Origin: Nocardia higoensis
GTDB lineage: Bacteria > Actinomycetota > Actinomycetes > Mycobacteriales > Mycobacteriaceae
Assembly (NCBI RefSeq): GCF_015477835.1
Contig: NZ_JADLQN010000001.1
Location: forward strand, 124,001 to 188,000
Direction: 5' to 3'
DNA length: 64,000 nucleotides
Below, in pieces: positions 23,749 through 32,264 of this stretch. Numbering within the stretch: position 1 is the stretch's first letter; the number at the start of each line of letters is the position of its first letter. The notes beneath the pieces were generated by a model, which was not told the origin of the DNA, searched no databases, and worked only from the letters and a program-made list of their open reading frames with translations. Both the position numbers and the translations under genes were made by a program.

Positions 23749-24651
23749 GTGACTGTGCAGTTCGCCGCGTCCACCGCGCCGTCGATCGCCGCGCAGTTGA
23801 CCGGCAGTGGCCTGATCGGACTGCGAGAAGGCCTCGAGGCCGGGATCGTCGTCATGATCCTGGTGGCCTTCCTGGTCAAGTCCGGCCGCCGGGACGCGCT
23901 CAGATGGGTCGGCGCCGGGGTCGGCGCCGCCGTCGCGATGGTGGTGGTCATCTTCGCCGCCATCCACTACGGCACCTCGACGGTGACCGGCCTGGCCGCG
24001 GAGTTGATCGCCGGCCTCGCCTCGCTGGCAGCGGTGGTGATCGTGACTTGGATGGTGTTGTGGATGCGCACCGCCGCCCGATCGATTTCCGGGGAGCTGC
24101 GCGCGAATATGGCACGCGCGTTGACCCTCGGCCCGACCGCGGTGCTGACCCTGTCGTTCCTGGCGGTGGGGCGCGAAGGTGTGGAAACCGCGCTGCTGAT
24201 GGTCGGCTACGCCGAGAACACCTCCGGCAGTCAGTGGCCGCTGGTCGGGTTGCTGGCGGGGCTGGCCGTCGCGGTCGTGATGACGGTCGCGCTGTACTTC
24301 GGCGCGGTGCGGATCAACTTCTCCGCGTTCTTCCGATACACCGGAGTGCTGCTGATCGTCGTCGCGGCGGGAATTCTCGCCTACGGCATCCGGGCGCTGC
24401 AGACCGCCGGGTGGCTGCCCGGCCTGGATGCTCGCGCCTTCGACATCTCGTCGTGGTTCTCGATGTCGAGCTGGTACGGCACGGTGGCGCAAGGGGTGTT
24501 CAACTTCCGCGCAGATCCGACCGTGCTGCAGGTCGTGGCGTGGGTGGGCTACGTCATTGTCGTGCTGACACTGTTCCTTCGTCCCCAGCGACGCGGGGAA
24601 ACCCCGAGTGGGGACCGGTCGCAGCCCGCCGAACCGGTGGTTGCGCAGTAG
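23749..24651 (+). CDS. efeU: Ferrous/ferric iron permease EfeU
   Basis: The 300-residue polytopic membrane protein is an FTR1/EfeU-type permease. Two REXXE iron-translocation motifs are visible: REGLE at residues 26-30 (LIGLREGLEAGIVV) and REGVE at 142-146 (VGREGVETALLM). Seven or so hydrophobic helices span the sequence. It imports iron through the cytoplasmic membrane with EfeO and EfeB. The GTG at 23749 follows ACGGAGGA. It is the first gene of a three-gene operon preceded by an IdeR-like box, and a decayed copy of its first 30 codons lies 2 kb upstream. Confidence 0.93.
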   Translation: MTVQFAASTAPSIAAQLTGSGLIGLREGLEAGIVVMILVAFLVKSGRRDALRWVGAGVGAAVAMVVVIFAAIHYGTSTVTGLAAELIAGLASLAAVVIVTWMVLWMRTAARSISGELRANMARALTLGPTAVLTLSFLAVGREGVETALLMVGYAENTSGSQWPLVGLLAGLAVAVVMTVALYFGAVRINFSAFFRYTGVLLIVVAAGILAYGIRALQTAGWLPGLDARAFDISSWFSMSSWYGTVAQGVFNFRADPTVLQVVAWVGYVIVVLTLFLRPQRRGETPSGDRSQPAEPVVAQ

Positions 24652-24703
24652 ATCAGCTCACCCCGCGCGGTAGCTGTGTGTTCGAGTGAAAGGTCCTCAT
24701 CCT

Positions 24704-25831
24704 GTGCGATCGAAGCAAGTGCTGTTCGCCCTCGCCCTGTCGGTACCCGTGGTGCTCTCGGGGTGCGCGAGCAAATCCGATGGCGCCGATGCCATCGCCG
24801 TCACCACCGACGACTCCTCATGCGTGGTGGCCGTGAACTCGGCATCCACCGGCACGGTGACCTTCGAGATCACCAACAACGGCACGAAGGCCAGTGAGTT
24901 CTACGTCTACGGCGCGGGCGACCGGGTGATCGGCGAGGTGGAGAACATCGGACCCGGCCTGACGCGTCAACTGATCGTGCCGCTCAACGAGCCGGGCACG
25001 TACCAGACCGCCTGCAAGCCGGGCATGGTCGGCGACGGCATCCGCAACGACTTCAGCGTCACCGGCGAAGCGAAGACCGGTGGCCAATCGGGCAAACTCG
25101 CCGAAGCCGCGGCGGGGTACAAGCGCTACATCAACAGTCAGGCCGCCGCTCTGCAGGAGACCACGAAGTCGTTCGTGGCGGCGATCGCGGCCGGCGACGT
25201 CGAATCGGCCAAGCGGCAGTATCCGGTCACCCGGACCTACTACGAGCGCATCGAGCCGGTCGCCGAGAGCTTCCCCAACGACCTGGATCCGCGCATCGAC
25301 CTGCGCGAGGCCGATCTCGCCGACGGTGACCAGTGGACCGGATTCCACCGGCTGGAGAAGGACCTGTGGACGCAGGGCCTCCAGCCCGACACCCAGCGGA
25401 TCGCCGATCAACTGCTGGCCGACATCAGCGAACTGGTCGCCGGTGTCAGTGCCGACAGCTACCAGGTCGATCCGCTGACCGTGGCCGGCGGCGCCCAGAC
25501 CCTGCTCGACGAGATCGCCCGGACCAAGATCACCGGCGAGGAGGACATCTTCTCGCACACCGATCTGTACGACTTCCAGGCCAACGTCGACGGTTCCCAG
25601 GCCGCGGTGGCCAGCGTCCGGCCGATCCTCGACGAGAAGAACGCCGATCTCGGCGCCCAGATCGATCGCCGTTTCGCCGAACTGGATGCCGAGCTGGCCA
25701 AGTATCGGTCCGGCGACGGATTCATCAGCTATGACAAGGTGACCGAAGAGCAGCGGGTGGCGCTGGCGCGCCTCATCGATGCGCTCTCGGCTGTGGTGAG
25801 TCAGGTGCAGGGTGTCGTCGCGAATTCCTGA
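24704..25831 (+). CDS. efeO: EfeO iron-binding lipoprotein (cupredoxin plus imelysin-like)
   Basis: The 375-residue protein has a lipoprotein signal with lipobox VLSGC near residue 20. An N-terminal cupredoxin-like domain (about 30-120, with CKPGM) is followed by the M75/imelysin-like alpha domain carrying the HxxE metal motif in GFHRLEKDLW. EfeO captures iron outside the membrane for EfeU. The GTG at 24704 follows GAAAGG by about 11 nt; an ATG at 24686 is less likely because it would lengthen the signal. It lies 52 bp after efeU, and its end overlaps efeB. Confidence 0.92.
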   Translation: MRSKQVLFALALSVPVVLSGCASKSDGADAIAVTTDDSSCVVAVNSASTGTVTFEITNNGTKASEFYVYGAGDRVIGEVENIGPGLTRQLIVPLNEPGTYQTACKPGMVGDGIRNDFSVTGEAKTGGQSGKLAEAAAGYKRYINSQAAALQETTKSFVAAIAAGDVESAKRQYPVTRTYYERIEPVAESFPNDLDPRIDLREADLADGDQWTGFHRLEKDLWTQGLQPDTQRIADQLLADISELVAGVSADSYQVDPLTVAGGAQTLLDEIARTKITGEEDIFSHTDLYDFQANVDGSQAAVASVRPILDEKNADLGAQIDRRFAELDAELAKYRSGDGFISYDKVTEEQRVALARLIDALSAVVSQVQGVVANS

Positions 25832-27095
25832 GAACGCCGGTCGCGCCGGGATCTCCCGCCGCGGCCTGCTCGGCACCGCCGGGATCGGTGTCGCGGCGGC
25901 AGGCGCCGGGGTCCTCACCGGCCGTCTGACAAGTGATTCCGCGAATGACGCCACCGGCTCGACCGTAGCCTTTCGCGGACCCCATCAGGCCGGCGTCGTC
26001 ACACCGGCACAGGACCGACTGCACTTCGCGGCCTTCGATGTCCAGACCAGCTCCCGGGCCGAACTCGTGGAGCTGCTGAAGACCTGGACCGACATGGCCG
26101 AGCGGATGACCGCAGGCGAGGAGGCCGTCCCCGGCGGGGCCGTCGGTGGCGCCGCCTACAGTCCGCCGTCCGACACCGGCGAGGCACTGGATCTGCACGC
26201 CTCCCGGTTGACCCTGACGATCGGATTCGGCCCGTCACTGTTCACCACGGCCGACGGCGAGGATCGCTTCGGGCTGGCCGCGCGGAAACCGGCGGCACTG
26301 CAGAACCTGCCGAAATTCACCGGCGACGCGCTCGATCCGGCCCGCAGCGGCGGCGACATCGCCATTCAGGCCTGCGCCGACGATCCGCAGGTCGCGGTGC
26401 ACGCCATCCGCAATCTGGCTCGCGTCGGGTTCGGCGTGGTCTCGGTGCGCTGGTCGCAGCTGGGGTTCGGCCGCACCTCGTCGACCTCGACGAGCCAGGC
26501 CACGCCGCGCAACCTCTTCGGCTTCAAGGACGGCACCCGCAACATCAAAGCCGAGGACACCGCCACGGTCGACGAATTCGTGTGGGTCGACCAGGCCGAC
26601 GACCAGGCCTGGATGGCCGGCGGATCGTATCTGGTCACCCGCCGGATCAGGATGCTGATCGAACCGTGGGACCGGACCACGCTGCGCGAGCAGGAGCGGG
26701 TCTTCGGCCGGACGAAGGGCTCCGGCGCTCCGATGGGCGGCCGCGACGAGTTCGACGAGCTCGATTTGCAGTCGGCGGGGCCCGACGGTCCCTTGGTCGA
26801 CCCGGCCGCGCACGTGCGGCTCGCCTCCGCCGAGGAACTCGGCGGAATCCAGATCCTGCGCCGTGGGTACAACTTCACCGACGGTTCGGATGGTTTCGGG
26901 CACCTCGACGCGGGACTGTTCTTCATCGCCTACTGCCGCAACCCGATGACCCAGTTCGTGCCGATGCAGGAGAACCTGGCTCGAAACGACGCGCTCAACG
27001 AATACATCCAGCATGTCGGTTCAGCGGTGTTCGCGGTGCCTCCCGGGGTGTCGGAAGGCCAGGAGTACTGGGGTTCGGGATTGTTCGAGGGCTGA
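25812..27095 (+). CDS. efeB: EfeB, Tat-exported DyP-type haem peroxidase
   Basis: A 427-residue dye-decolorising peroxidase. The N-terminus has a twin-arginine signal (SRRGLLGTAGIGVAAAG) followed by a hydrophobic core. The family motif GXXDG appears as FGFKDGTRN, and the C-terminal haem-side segments HVRLASAEELGG and LFFIAYCRNP are present. EfeB acts outside the cell in iron acquisition, oxidising ferrous iron or acting on haem. The GTG at 25812 lies inside the end of efeO (20-nt overlap), so translation is coupled. A strong terminator follows. Confidence 0.93.
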   Translation: MSSRIPENAGRAGISRRGLLGTAGIGVAAAGAGVLTGRLTSDSANDATGSTVAFRGPHQAGVVTPAQDRLHFAAFDVQTSSRAELVELLKTWTDMAERMTAGEEAVPGGAVGGAAYSPPSDTGEALDLHASRLTLTIGFGPSLFTTADGEDRFGLAARKPAALQNLPKFTGDALDPARSGGDIAIQACADDPQVAVHAIRNLARVGFGVVSVRWSQLGFGRTSSTSTSQATPRNLFGFKDGTRNIKAEDTATVDEFVWVDQADDQAWMAGGSYLVTRRIRMLIEPWDRTTLREQERVFGRTKGSGAPMGGRDEFDELDLQSAGPDGPLVDPAAHVRLASAEELGGIQILRRGYNFTDGSDGFGHLDAGLFFIAYCRNPMTQFVPMQENLARNDALNEYIQHVGSAVFAVPPGVSEGQEYWGSGLFEG

Positions 27096-27106
27096 GATCG
27101 CTGCGG

Positions 27107-27146
27107 CCGGAACGCCTCCCTCGACAGGTCGGGGGAGGCGTTCCGG
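27107..27146 (+). terminator. Terminator of efeUOB
   Basis: CCGGAACGCCTCCC (27107-27120) pairs perfectly with GGGAGGCGTTCCGG (27133-27146), a 14-bp stem starting 12 bp after the efeB stop. It also separates efeUOB from the converging mft genes. Confidence 0.85.
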
Positions 27147-27190
27147 TGGCGTTCGACGTGCTGGGAAGGCGCTCACCAGGGAGTCGCGCC

Positions 27191-27214
27191 GGAGGGCATC
27201 CGCTGATGCCCTCC
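27191..27214 (-). terminator. Terminator of the mft operon
   Basis: GGAGGGCATC (27191-27200) and GATGCCCTCC (27205-27214) form a perfect 10-bp stem with loop CGCT, 6 bp beyond the mftD stop on the minus strand. With the stem at 27107 it gives back-to-back terminators for two convergent operons. Confidence 0.8.
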
Positions 27215-27219
27215 CGCTG

Positions 27220-28455
27220 TTACGAGGTCGCCGTCACCACAGTGAGCGGCGGCACACCGAGTGCTCGGTCGAAGTCCGCCGGGATGATCATGTGGTCCGG
27301 ATCCAGTTCGGTGACGGAGGCGACACCGAGTCCGCGCATGGCGGAGTCGATTCCGTTGGAGAAGATGTCGAGGACGTTCTCCACCCCGGCCTGACCGTTC
27401 GCCGCCAGGCCCCACAGGTAGGCGCGGCCGATCAGCACGGCCTTGGCACCGAGGGCGAGCGCCTTGACAACATCGGATCCGCGGCGGACGCCGCCGTCCA
27501 TGACGACATCGACCTGGTGGCCGACACGCTCGGCGATGGGCCGCACCATGCGGATCGCGGCGGGCGTTCCGTCGATGTTGTTGCCGCCGTGGTTGGACAC
27601 CGAGATGCCGTCCACACCGGCATCGACCGCGCGCAGCGCGTCGTCGACGCGACACACGCCCTTGAGGATGAACGGTGTGCCGCTGATCTGCTCCCACATT
27701 CCGCGCATCCACGCCACGTCCGTCCAACTGGGCGGGGGTGTGGTCATCCATTCGTAATAGGCGCCGAAGAATGTCGGCGCCTGCCCGCCAGGCGCTTTGA
27801 GGTTCGGCGCGGTCAGGTCCGGAATGGTGCCGGTCTTGCCGAACCGCCACAGCCAGCCCGGCTTGGTCACCACCGCGGGCGCCATCCGGACCATGGTCTT
27901 GACATCGACTTTCTCCGGGATCTCCGGGCTACCCCAATCCCGGCCCATCGAGAAGGACCAGTCCAGGGTGACGATGAGACCTTTCGAACCGGCGTCGTGG
28001 GCACGCCGCATCCGTTGGATCATGGTGTCGCGATCGCCGGTCCAATACATCTGGAAGAACGTCGTAGCGCCGGTCGCGACAACGTCTTCCACCGACTTGG
28101 ACGCGAAATTCGACAGACCCATGATCGTGCCGCGGGCAGCGGCGGCACGCGCCACCGCCACCTCGCCGTCGGGGTGCACGGCTTGCACGCCGGTCGGGCT
28201 GATGATCACCGGCGAGGCGATCTCCTGACCGAAAACCGTGGTCGCCTGGCTGCGCTCGGCCTGCTGACCGACCACGTGCGGAGCGAAACCGATCTCGGCG
28301 AAAGCGGCCTGATTGTCGGTCATGCTCTGCCCCCGCTCGGATCCGGCGACCAGGGCGCCGTAGACCGGCTTCGGCAGTCGCTTGCGGGCACGCTCCTGGG
28401 CGACGGCGACGGATTCGAACCAGGGGTTCTGCTTCCAGGGGTTCTCGAGTTTCAT
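27220..28455 (-). CDS. mftD: MftD, FMN-dependent pre-mycofactocin synthase
   Basis: The 411-residue protein is an alpha-hydroxy-acid-dehydrogenase-type FMN enzyme. Segments include PVIISPTGVQAVHPDGE, QMYWTGDRD, the catalytic-loop SNHGGNNIDGTPA and the phosphate-binding MDGGVRRGSDVVKAL with LIGRAYLWGL. In mycofactocin assembly MftD deaminates the Val-Tyr-derived core to give pre-mycofactocin. The ATG at 28455 shares one base with the mftC stop (TGATG). It is the last mft gene here: mftE, mftF and mftG are not adjacent. Confidence 0.93.
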   Translation of the reverse strand: MKLENPWKQNPWFESVAVAQERARKRLPKPVYGALVAGSERGQSMTDNQAAFAEIGFAPHVVGQQAERSQATTVFGQEIASPVIISPTGVQAVHPDGEVAVARAAAARGTIMGLSNFASKSVEDVVATGATTFFQMYWTGDRDTMIQRMRRAHDAGSKGLIVTLDWSFSMGRDWGSPEIPEKVDVKTMVRMAPAVVTKPGWLWRFGKTGTIPDLTAPNLKAPGGQAPTFFGAYYEWMTTPPPSWTDVAWMRGMWEQISGTPFILKGVCRVDDALRAVDAGVDGISVSNHGGNNIDGTPAAIRMVRPIAERVGHQVDVVMDGGVRRGSDVVKALALGAKAVLIGRAYLWGLAANGQAGVENVLDIFSNGIDSAMRGLGVASVTELDPDHMIIPADFDRALGVPPLTVVTATS

Positions 28456-29738
28456 CAGTGGCAAGCCTTTCCGGCGGCCTCGCCCGCGCACGAACACGCG
28501 GTGCCGCACGCCGAGGTGGGGGTGGAGTCGGGATCGAATCCGGCCAGTGGGTTCTCGGCGCAGGCCGAGACCGGCGGGCGGGTGCGCAACTGCAGCAGCA
28601 GCGGCTGGTTGCGGGTGGGAACGGTCTTGGAATGGTCCTGGCCGACGGCCGGGACGGTGCGCTCGGCGGCCAGCGCTTGCTCGCTGTGCCCCTGCACGCA
28701 TTCGGGGTCGGGGCCGTCCAGCGGCAGACCGGTGAAGAATTTCGCCGCCATGCAGCCGCCTCGACAGGCATCGAAGAACGAGCACGAGGAACACGCGCCG
28801 CCGGTCTGCGGCGACCGCAGGTCCCGGAACAGGGCGGAGGTGCGCCAGACCGCGCCGAAGCCGCCGTCTGTCAGCAGATTCCCGGCCAGGAAGTTGTCGT
28901 GGATGGCGAACGGGCAGGCGTAGACGTCGCCGACCGGATCGATCAGACACACCACACGACCGGCGCCACACAGGTTCAGCCCCGGCAGCGACTCGCCGAA
29001 CGCGGCGAGATGGAAGAACGAATCGCCGGTGAGCACGTTCTCCCCGTGCGCCATCAGCCAGTCGTACAACTGACGCTGCTGCTCGGGCAGCGGATGCAGT
29101 TCGTCCCACACGTCCGCACCGCGTCCGGAGGGGCGCAGCCGGGTCAGCCGCAACGTCGCGCCGAACCTGTCGGCCAGCGCCTTGAACTCGTCGAGCTGGC
29201 CGATGTTCTGCCGGGTGCAGACAACGCTGATCTTGGCGTCGGAGAAGCCGGCATCCTGCAAGTTCTGCAGGGCGCGCAGCGCGGTGTCGAAAGATCCCGG
29301 GCCGCGGACATAGTCGTTGACCTCGGCGGTCGCGCCGTCCAGCGAGATCTGGACGTCGACGTAGTCGGTCGAGGCGAGGAATCGCGCGCGCTCGGGGGTG
29401 ATGCGTATTCCGTTGGTGGAGAACTTGACCCCGACATCATGGGCGACCGCGTACTCCAGCAACTCCCAGAAGTCCGGGCGGATGGTCGGCTCCCCGCCGC
29501 CGATGTTCACGTAGAAGACCTGCATGCGCTGCAGTTCGTCGATGACCGCCTTGCACTGCTCGGTGGTCAGCTCCCTCGGGTCGCGCCGCCCGCTCGAGGA
29601 CAGGCAGTGCGCGCATTCGAGGTTGCACGCGTAGGTGAGTTCCCAGGTGAGACAGATCGGTGCGTCCAATCCGTACTCGAACTGCTGGACGAGGCTGCCG
29701 CCGACGGGCCGCCGGGATTCTTCGCTGATAACGGTCAT
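28455..29738 (-). CDS. mftC: MftC, radical SAM/SPASM maturase of mycofactocin
   Basis: A 427-residue radical SAM protein with the CX3CX2C cluster motif at Cys38, Cys42 and Cys45 (CNLECAHC), GGGEP for SAM binding, and a SPASM region with CGAGRVVC, CSSCSFFDACRGGC and further Cys. MftC decarboxylates and cross-links the C-terminal Val-Tyr of MftA. The C-terminal 70 residues are an extended Cys-containing tail ending GKACH. Start and stop overlap mftB and mftD, so the operon is translationally coupled. Confidence 0.94.
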   Translation of the reverse strand: MTVISEESRRPVGGSLVQQFEYGLDAPICLTWELTYACNLECAHCLSSSGRRDPRELTTEQCKAVIDELQRMQVFYVNIGGGEPTIRPDFWELLEYAVAHDVGVKFSTNGIRITPERARFLASTDYVDVQISLDGATAEVNDYVRGPGSFDTALRALQNLQDAGFSDAKISVVCTRQNIGQLDEFKALADRFGATLRLTRLRPSGRGADVWDELHPLPEQQRQLYDWLMAHGENVLTGDSFFHLAAFGESLPGLNLCGAGRVVCLIDPVGDVYACPFAIHDNFLAGNLLTDGGFGAVWRTSALFRDLRSPQTGGACSSCSFFDACRGGCMAAKFFTGLPLDGPDPECVQGHSEQALAAERTVPAVGQDHSKTVPTRNQPLLLQLRTRPPVSACAENPLAGFDPDSTPTSACGTACSCAGEAAGKACH

Positions 29739-30019
29739 TGCGCTGCCTGCTCTCGACGCGGACGGATCATGTCACCGGCAGCGAGGGTGCGAAGCGCTGC
29801 CGCGAACGCGGCGTGCTGGGAGGGCGGGACCCCCGCGTTGTCGAGGGCTGTCCGGACATCGGGGGCATCGCCGAGCCCTCGCACGACCGCCACCAGTTCC
29901 GGCCGCTTCAGAAAGGTCAGTTTCCGATTCCCGAAGTGATACAGCAGCGCCCCGAACGGCTCCGGCCGCAACGCCACCGACGGCGAGAGGGTCCACGGCT
30001 CTCCCAGCAAGGCGTCCAT
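29735..30019 (-). CDS. mftB: MftB, mycofactocin precursor chaperone
   Basis: A 94-residue PqqD-like RiPP recognition protein that binds the MftA leader and delivers it to MftC. It starts MDALLGEPWTLSPSVALRPE and contains the family segment FGALLYHFGNRKLTFL. The ATG at 30019 is chosen because it forms TGATG with the mftA stop; an in-frame ATG at 30034 lies inside mftA. The 3' end overlaps mftC by 4 nt. Confidence 0.92.
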   Translation of the reverse strand: MDALLGEPWTLSPSVALRPEPFGALLYHFGNRKLTFLKRPELVAVVRGLGDAPDVRTALDNAGVPPSQHAAFAAALRTLAAGDMIRPRREQAAQ

Positions 30020-30108
30020 CAGTAGACGCCGCACATACCGTCGATCGAAACCTCCTCGATCAGGTTCTCCTCCACCAGGTCGTCATGGCCGGTCGCTTCG
30101 TGATTCAT
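30019..30108 (-). CDS. mftA: MftA, mycofactocin precursor peptide
   Basis: A 29-residue peptide, MNHEATGHDDLVEENLIEEV followed by SIDGMCGVY. The C-terminal IDGMCGVY is the invariant core of mycofactocin precursors; the terminal Val-Tyr is converted to the redox cofactor. AAGGGAAAG precedes the ATG. It overlaps mftB by one base. Recognition of this short gene fixes the identity of the whole locus. Confidence 0.95.
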   Translation of the reverse strand: MNHEATGHDDLVEENLIEEVSIDGMCGVY

Positions 30109-30634
30109 CTCTTTCCCTTCTGGACGCATCCCCGTGAGCCGGGGGAGGGCAACTGATCTCAGCGGCGTTCGACCGCGGAGCCGGCATCCGGGTCACGGAG
30201 CCGGCGCGTCCGCGGGTCGAGGTGAGCGTCCTCTCGGACGTCGAGCCGCTGAGGAAGCAGTGGTCGAGGCCGCTTCCGTCGACAAGCATGCCATAGGTCA
30301 CAGGGTTCCGTCACTAGCTGACAAAAACATTCTTCCGGAGGTTCGTGCGACCGTTCGGCGTCGTGAGGGGCCTGCCCATCGGCTCGGAGCCGGTGTGCTG
30401 AACCCGGCGCCGGACGCGTCGATCGATGACAGAGTTCCGTGCGTACTCGCCCACCTGCCGCGACACCGACTTCCGCCGGCGCGGTGACACCACCATCAAC
30501 GAGATCACCTGGCAGGACTCGACCCGGTCCGTCCTGCTGGAGTTTCGACAGCGGCCAGCGTCGGTTCGGCACAGGCGGTGGGGCGGGTGCGCGGGGACGG
30601 CTTGCACCCGGGGCAACTGTGGATGTGCTCGATC
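30109..30634. other. Non-coding region upstream of mftA
   Basis: This 526-bp stretch separates mftA from a membrane-protein gene. Overlapping frames have no family. A near-perfect inverted repeat GTCACTAGCTGAC (30310-30322) lies about 200 bp before mftA and could be an operator. The TetR-type mftR gene, usually adjacent, is not here. The rest shows nothing recognisable. Confidence 0.5.
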
Positions 30635-31516
30635 TCAGGGATTGCGGGCGATGTCGATGCGAATGGTGTCATCCTGCGAAACGACAACGACTCGATCGCG
30701 GCCGGCCTTCCACTGCTGGGGTAGGAGGTAGTAGTAGTCATCGGTGCGTGCGAGAAGCCACAATCCGCTGTAGGCGTACCGATACTTCTCGCCGAGAGCG
30801 GTGATCTCGCCCCTGGAGGTGCCGCTTCCTTCCACGGCGAGTCTGTCGACGCTGAACACGACGACGGCGGGTCTGTCCACGAAGGAAGCCCGCTCCTGGC
30901 GTATGGCTTCAGTGGTGCCTCGCCGTTCGGCGAAATCGGCGACAGCCCAGAGGTAGCCGATCGCGGTGATCGCGATGAGCGCCAGGACACGGATCTGCAT
31001 CACCGTGCGGGGCGGGCGCTTGGTGCCGAGAATCGACGGGTAGCGCCAGCGCAGCCAGTGGGCACATCCCAAGGAGGCGGCTGCGGTCATCAACAGGAGT
31101 GGTGCGACCACGTCGAGCGTCGCGGCCAGTGTCGTCGGCACGTAGATCAGGACCGCGACGGTCGCGACCAGCAGGATGCCCGCGACGATGAGACACCCCA
31201 CCCACCGACGCAGAATGGTGCGTGGCCGGCCACTGCTCATCGCATGCTGAGCCGGAATCCTGCGGACCGCCAGAACTGCCAGGATCGTGACGAGCGTCGC
31301 GATCAGCGGCTGGAACATCGCGTTCACGCTGAACAGGACGTAGTCGGCGGTGGCATACCCGAGTGCGTGGGCCTCGACCCCGAAATGTCCGTAGAAGGCA
31401 CGGCTGTAGGCCCAACCGAAGTAGTAGAGCACAGCGGTGACGAACGCTGCCTGGGAAGCGAGCGCGCCGATGACCGGAAGCAAGGACAATCGCTGGGCCG
31501 GGCTCGCGGTGCTCAT
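30635..31516 (-). CDS. Multi-pass membrane protein of unknown function
   Basis: About 293 residues with four to five hydrophobic segments (ALASQAAFVTAVLYYFGWAY, MFQPLIATLVTILAVLAV, LIVAGILLVATVAVLIYV, VVAPLLLMTAAASLG, VLALIAITAIGYLWAV), then a C-terminal soluble domain of about 90 residues containing YYYLLPQQWKAGRDRVVVV. No family was recognised. The ATG at 31516 overlaps the stop of the upstream lipoprotein gene by 4 nt, so the two are coupled and probably act together at the membrane. Confidence 0.6.
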   Translation of the reverse strand: MSTASPAQRLSLLPVIGALASQAAFVTAVLYYFGWAYSRAFYGHFGVEAHALGYATADYVLFSVNAMFQPLIATLVTILAVLAVRRIPAQHAMSSGRPRTILRRWVGCLIVAGILLVATVAVLIYVPTTLAATLDVVAPLLLMTAAASLGCAHWLRWRYPSILGTKRPPRTVMQIRVLALIAITAIGYLWAVADFAERRGTTEAIRQERASFVDRPAVVVFSVDRLAVEGSGTSRGEITALGEKYRYAYSGLWLLARTDDYYYLLPQQWKAGRDRVVVVSQDDTIRIDIARNP

Positions 31517-31920
31517 GGGTTCGGGTCGGCCGCAGGTTCGGAAGGTACCTCGGTGGGCGCGATCGTCGGCTCGTCCGTCGGAGCCACCGTCGTCATGCTC
31601 GGAGGGCCGACAGTACTCGATGTGGATGTCGAGCGGGAGATCGGTGAAGCGGTCGGCGGAAGGATGTTCGGGGCAACGGTGTCGGCTGGATTCATCGTGA
31701 TCGGCGGTGCCTCGACCGTAATGGTGGCTATCGTGGCCTGACCGGGCTCGATGGTGGTGTCGCGCACGGTGTCGTCTTCGTCGGCGCACGCACCGGCGAA
31801 GAGAGCGAGCGCGGCAGTCATCGCGATGTGGCAACCGATGCGGATCGCTGCTGTGGGACGGGCTGGAACGAGATGACGCGCTCGGGTGTGGTGGGGAAGG
31901 GGTTGTGGTCTCGGGTTCAT
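31513..31920 (-). CDS. Thr/Pro-rich putative lipoprotein
   Basis: About 135 residues starting MNPRPQPLPHHTRARH. A hydrophobic segment (HIAMTAALALFAGAC) ends in Cys followed by acidic residues, like a lipoprotein signal, though Ala at -3 is a weak lipobox. The mature part is low-complexity and rich in Thr, Pro, Ser and Ile, typical of wall-spanning linkers. A shorter form starting at the internal MTAALAL is possible. It is coupled to the membrane protein by ATGA. Function unknown. Confidence 0.5.
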   Translation of the reverse strand: MNPRPQPLPHHTRARHLVPARPTAAIRIGCHIAMTAALALFAGACADEDDTVRDTTIEPGQATIATITVEAPPITMNPADTVAPNILPPTASPISRSTSTSSTVGPPSMTTVAPTDEPTIAPTEVPSEPAADPNP

Positions 31921-32264
31921 CGGTCGGCTTTCAACGGACGGCGTCTTCGTGTGGCGGGCGAGCCCTCTCGAAGCCGGCGGAGCGCTATCGGTCAGAAGGT
32001 TCTCGCCGCGCTCCACCATCGCGCACAGTTGCTGTCTCGTCGCGAGTAGCCGTCTACTCGTTACCGGGAGGGGATCTCCACCCGATGTCTGACTGTCGGC
32101 TGGGCCGAGGGCGCACTCGAGGTGACCCTTGCCCGCGGCGTCTGCGCCGGAGGATCTCGACCTCGCGCCGCGCATCCTGCACAGCTGAATGCACGGGATG
32201 TTTGCCTCCCACCCCACGATATGACGCCCCGGGACAGCCCGTTCACCGGACCCGGCCCGTCGGC
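31921..32264. other. Intergenic region between lipoprotein and carboxypeptidase genes
   Basis: A 344-bp stretch with no supported gene. It must carry the promoter of the lipoprotein/membrane-protein pair and the end of the carboxypeptidase transcript, but no clear hairpin or promoter elements stand out. Confidence 0.4.
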
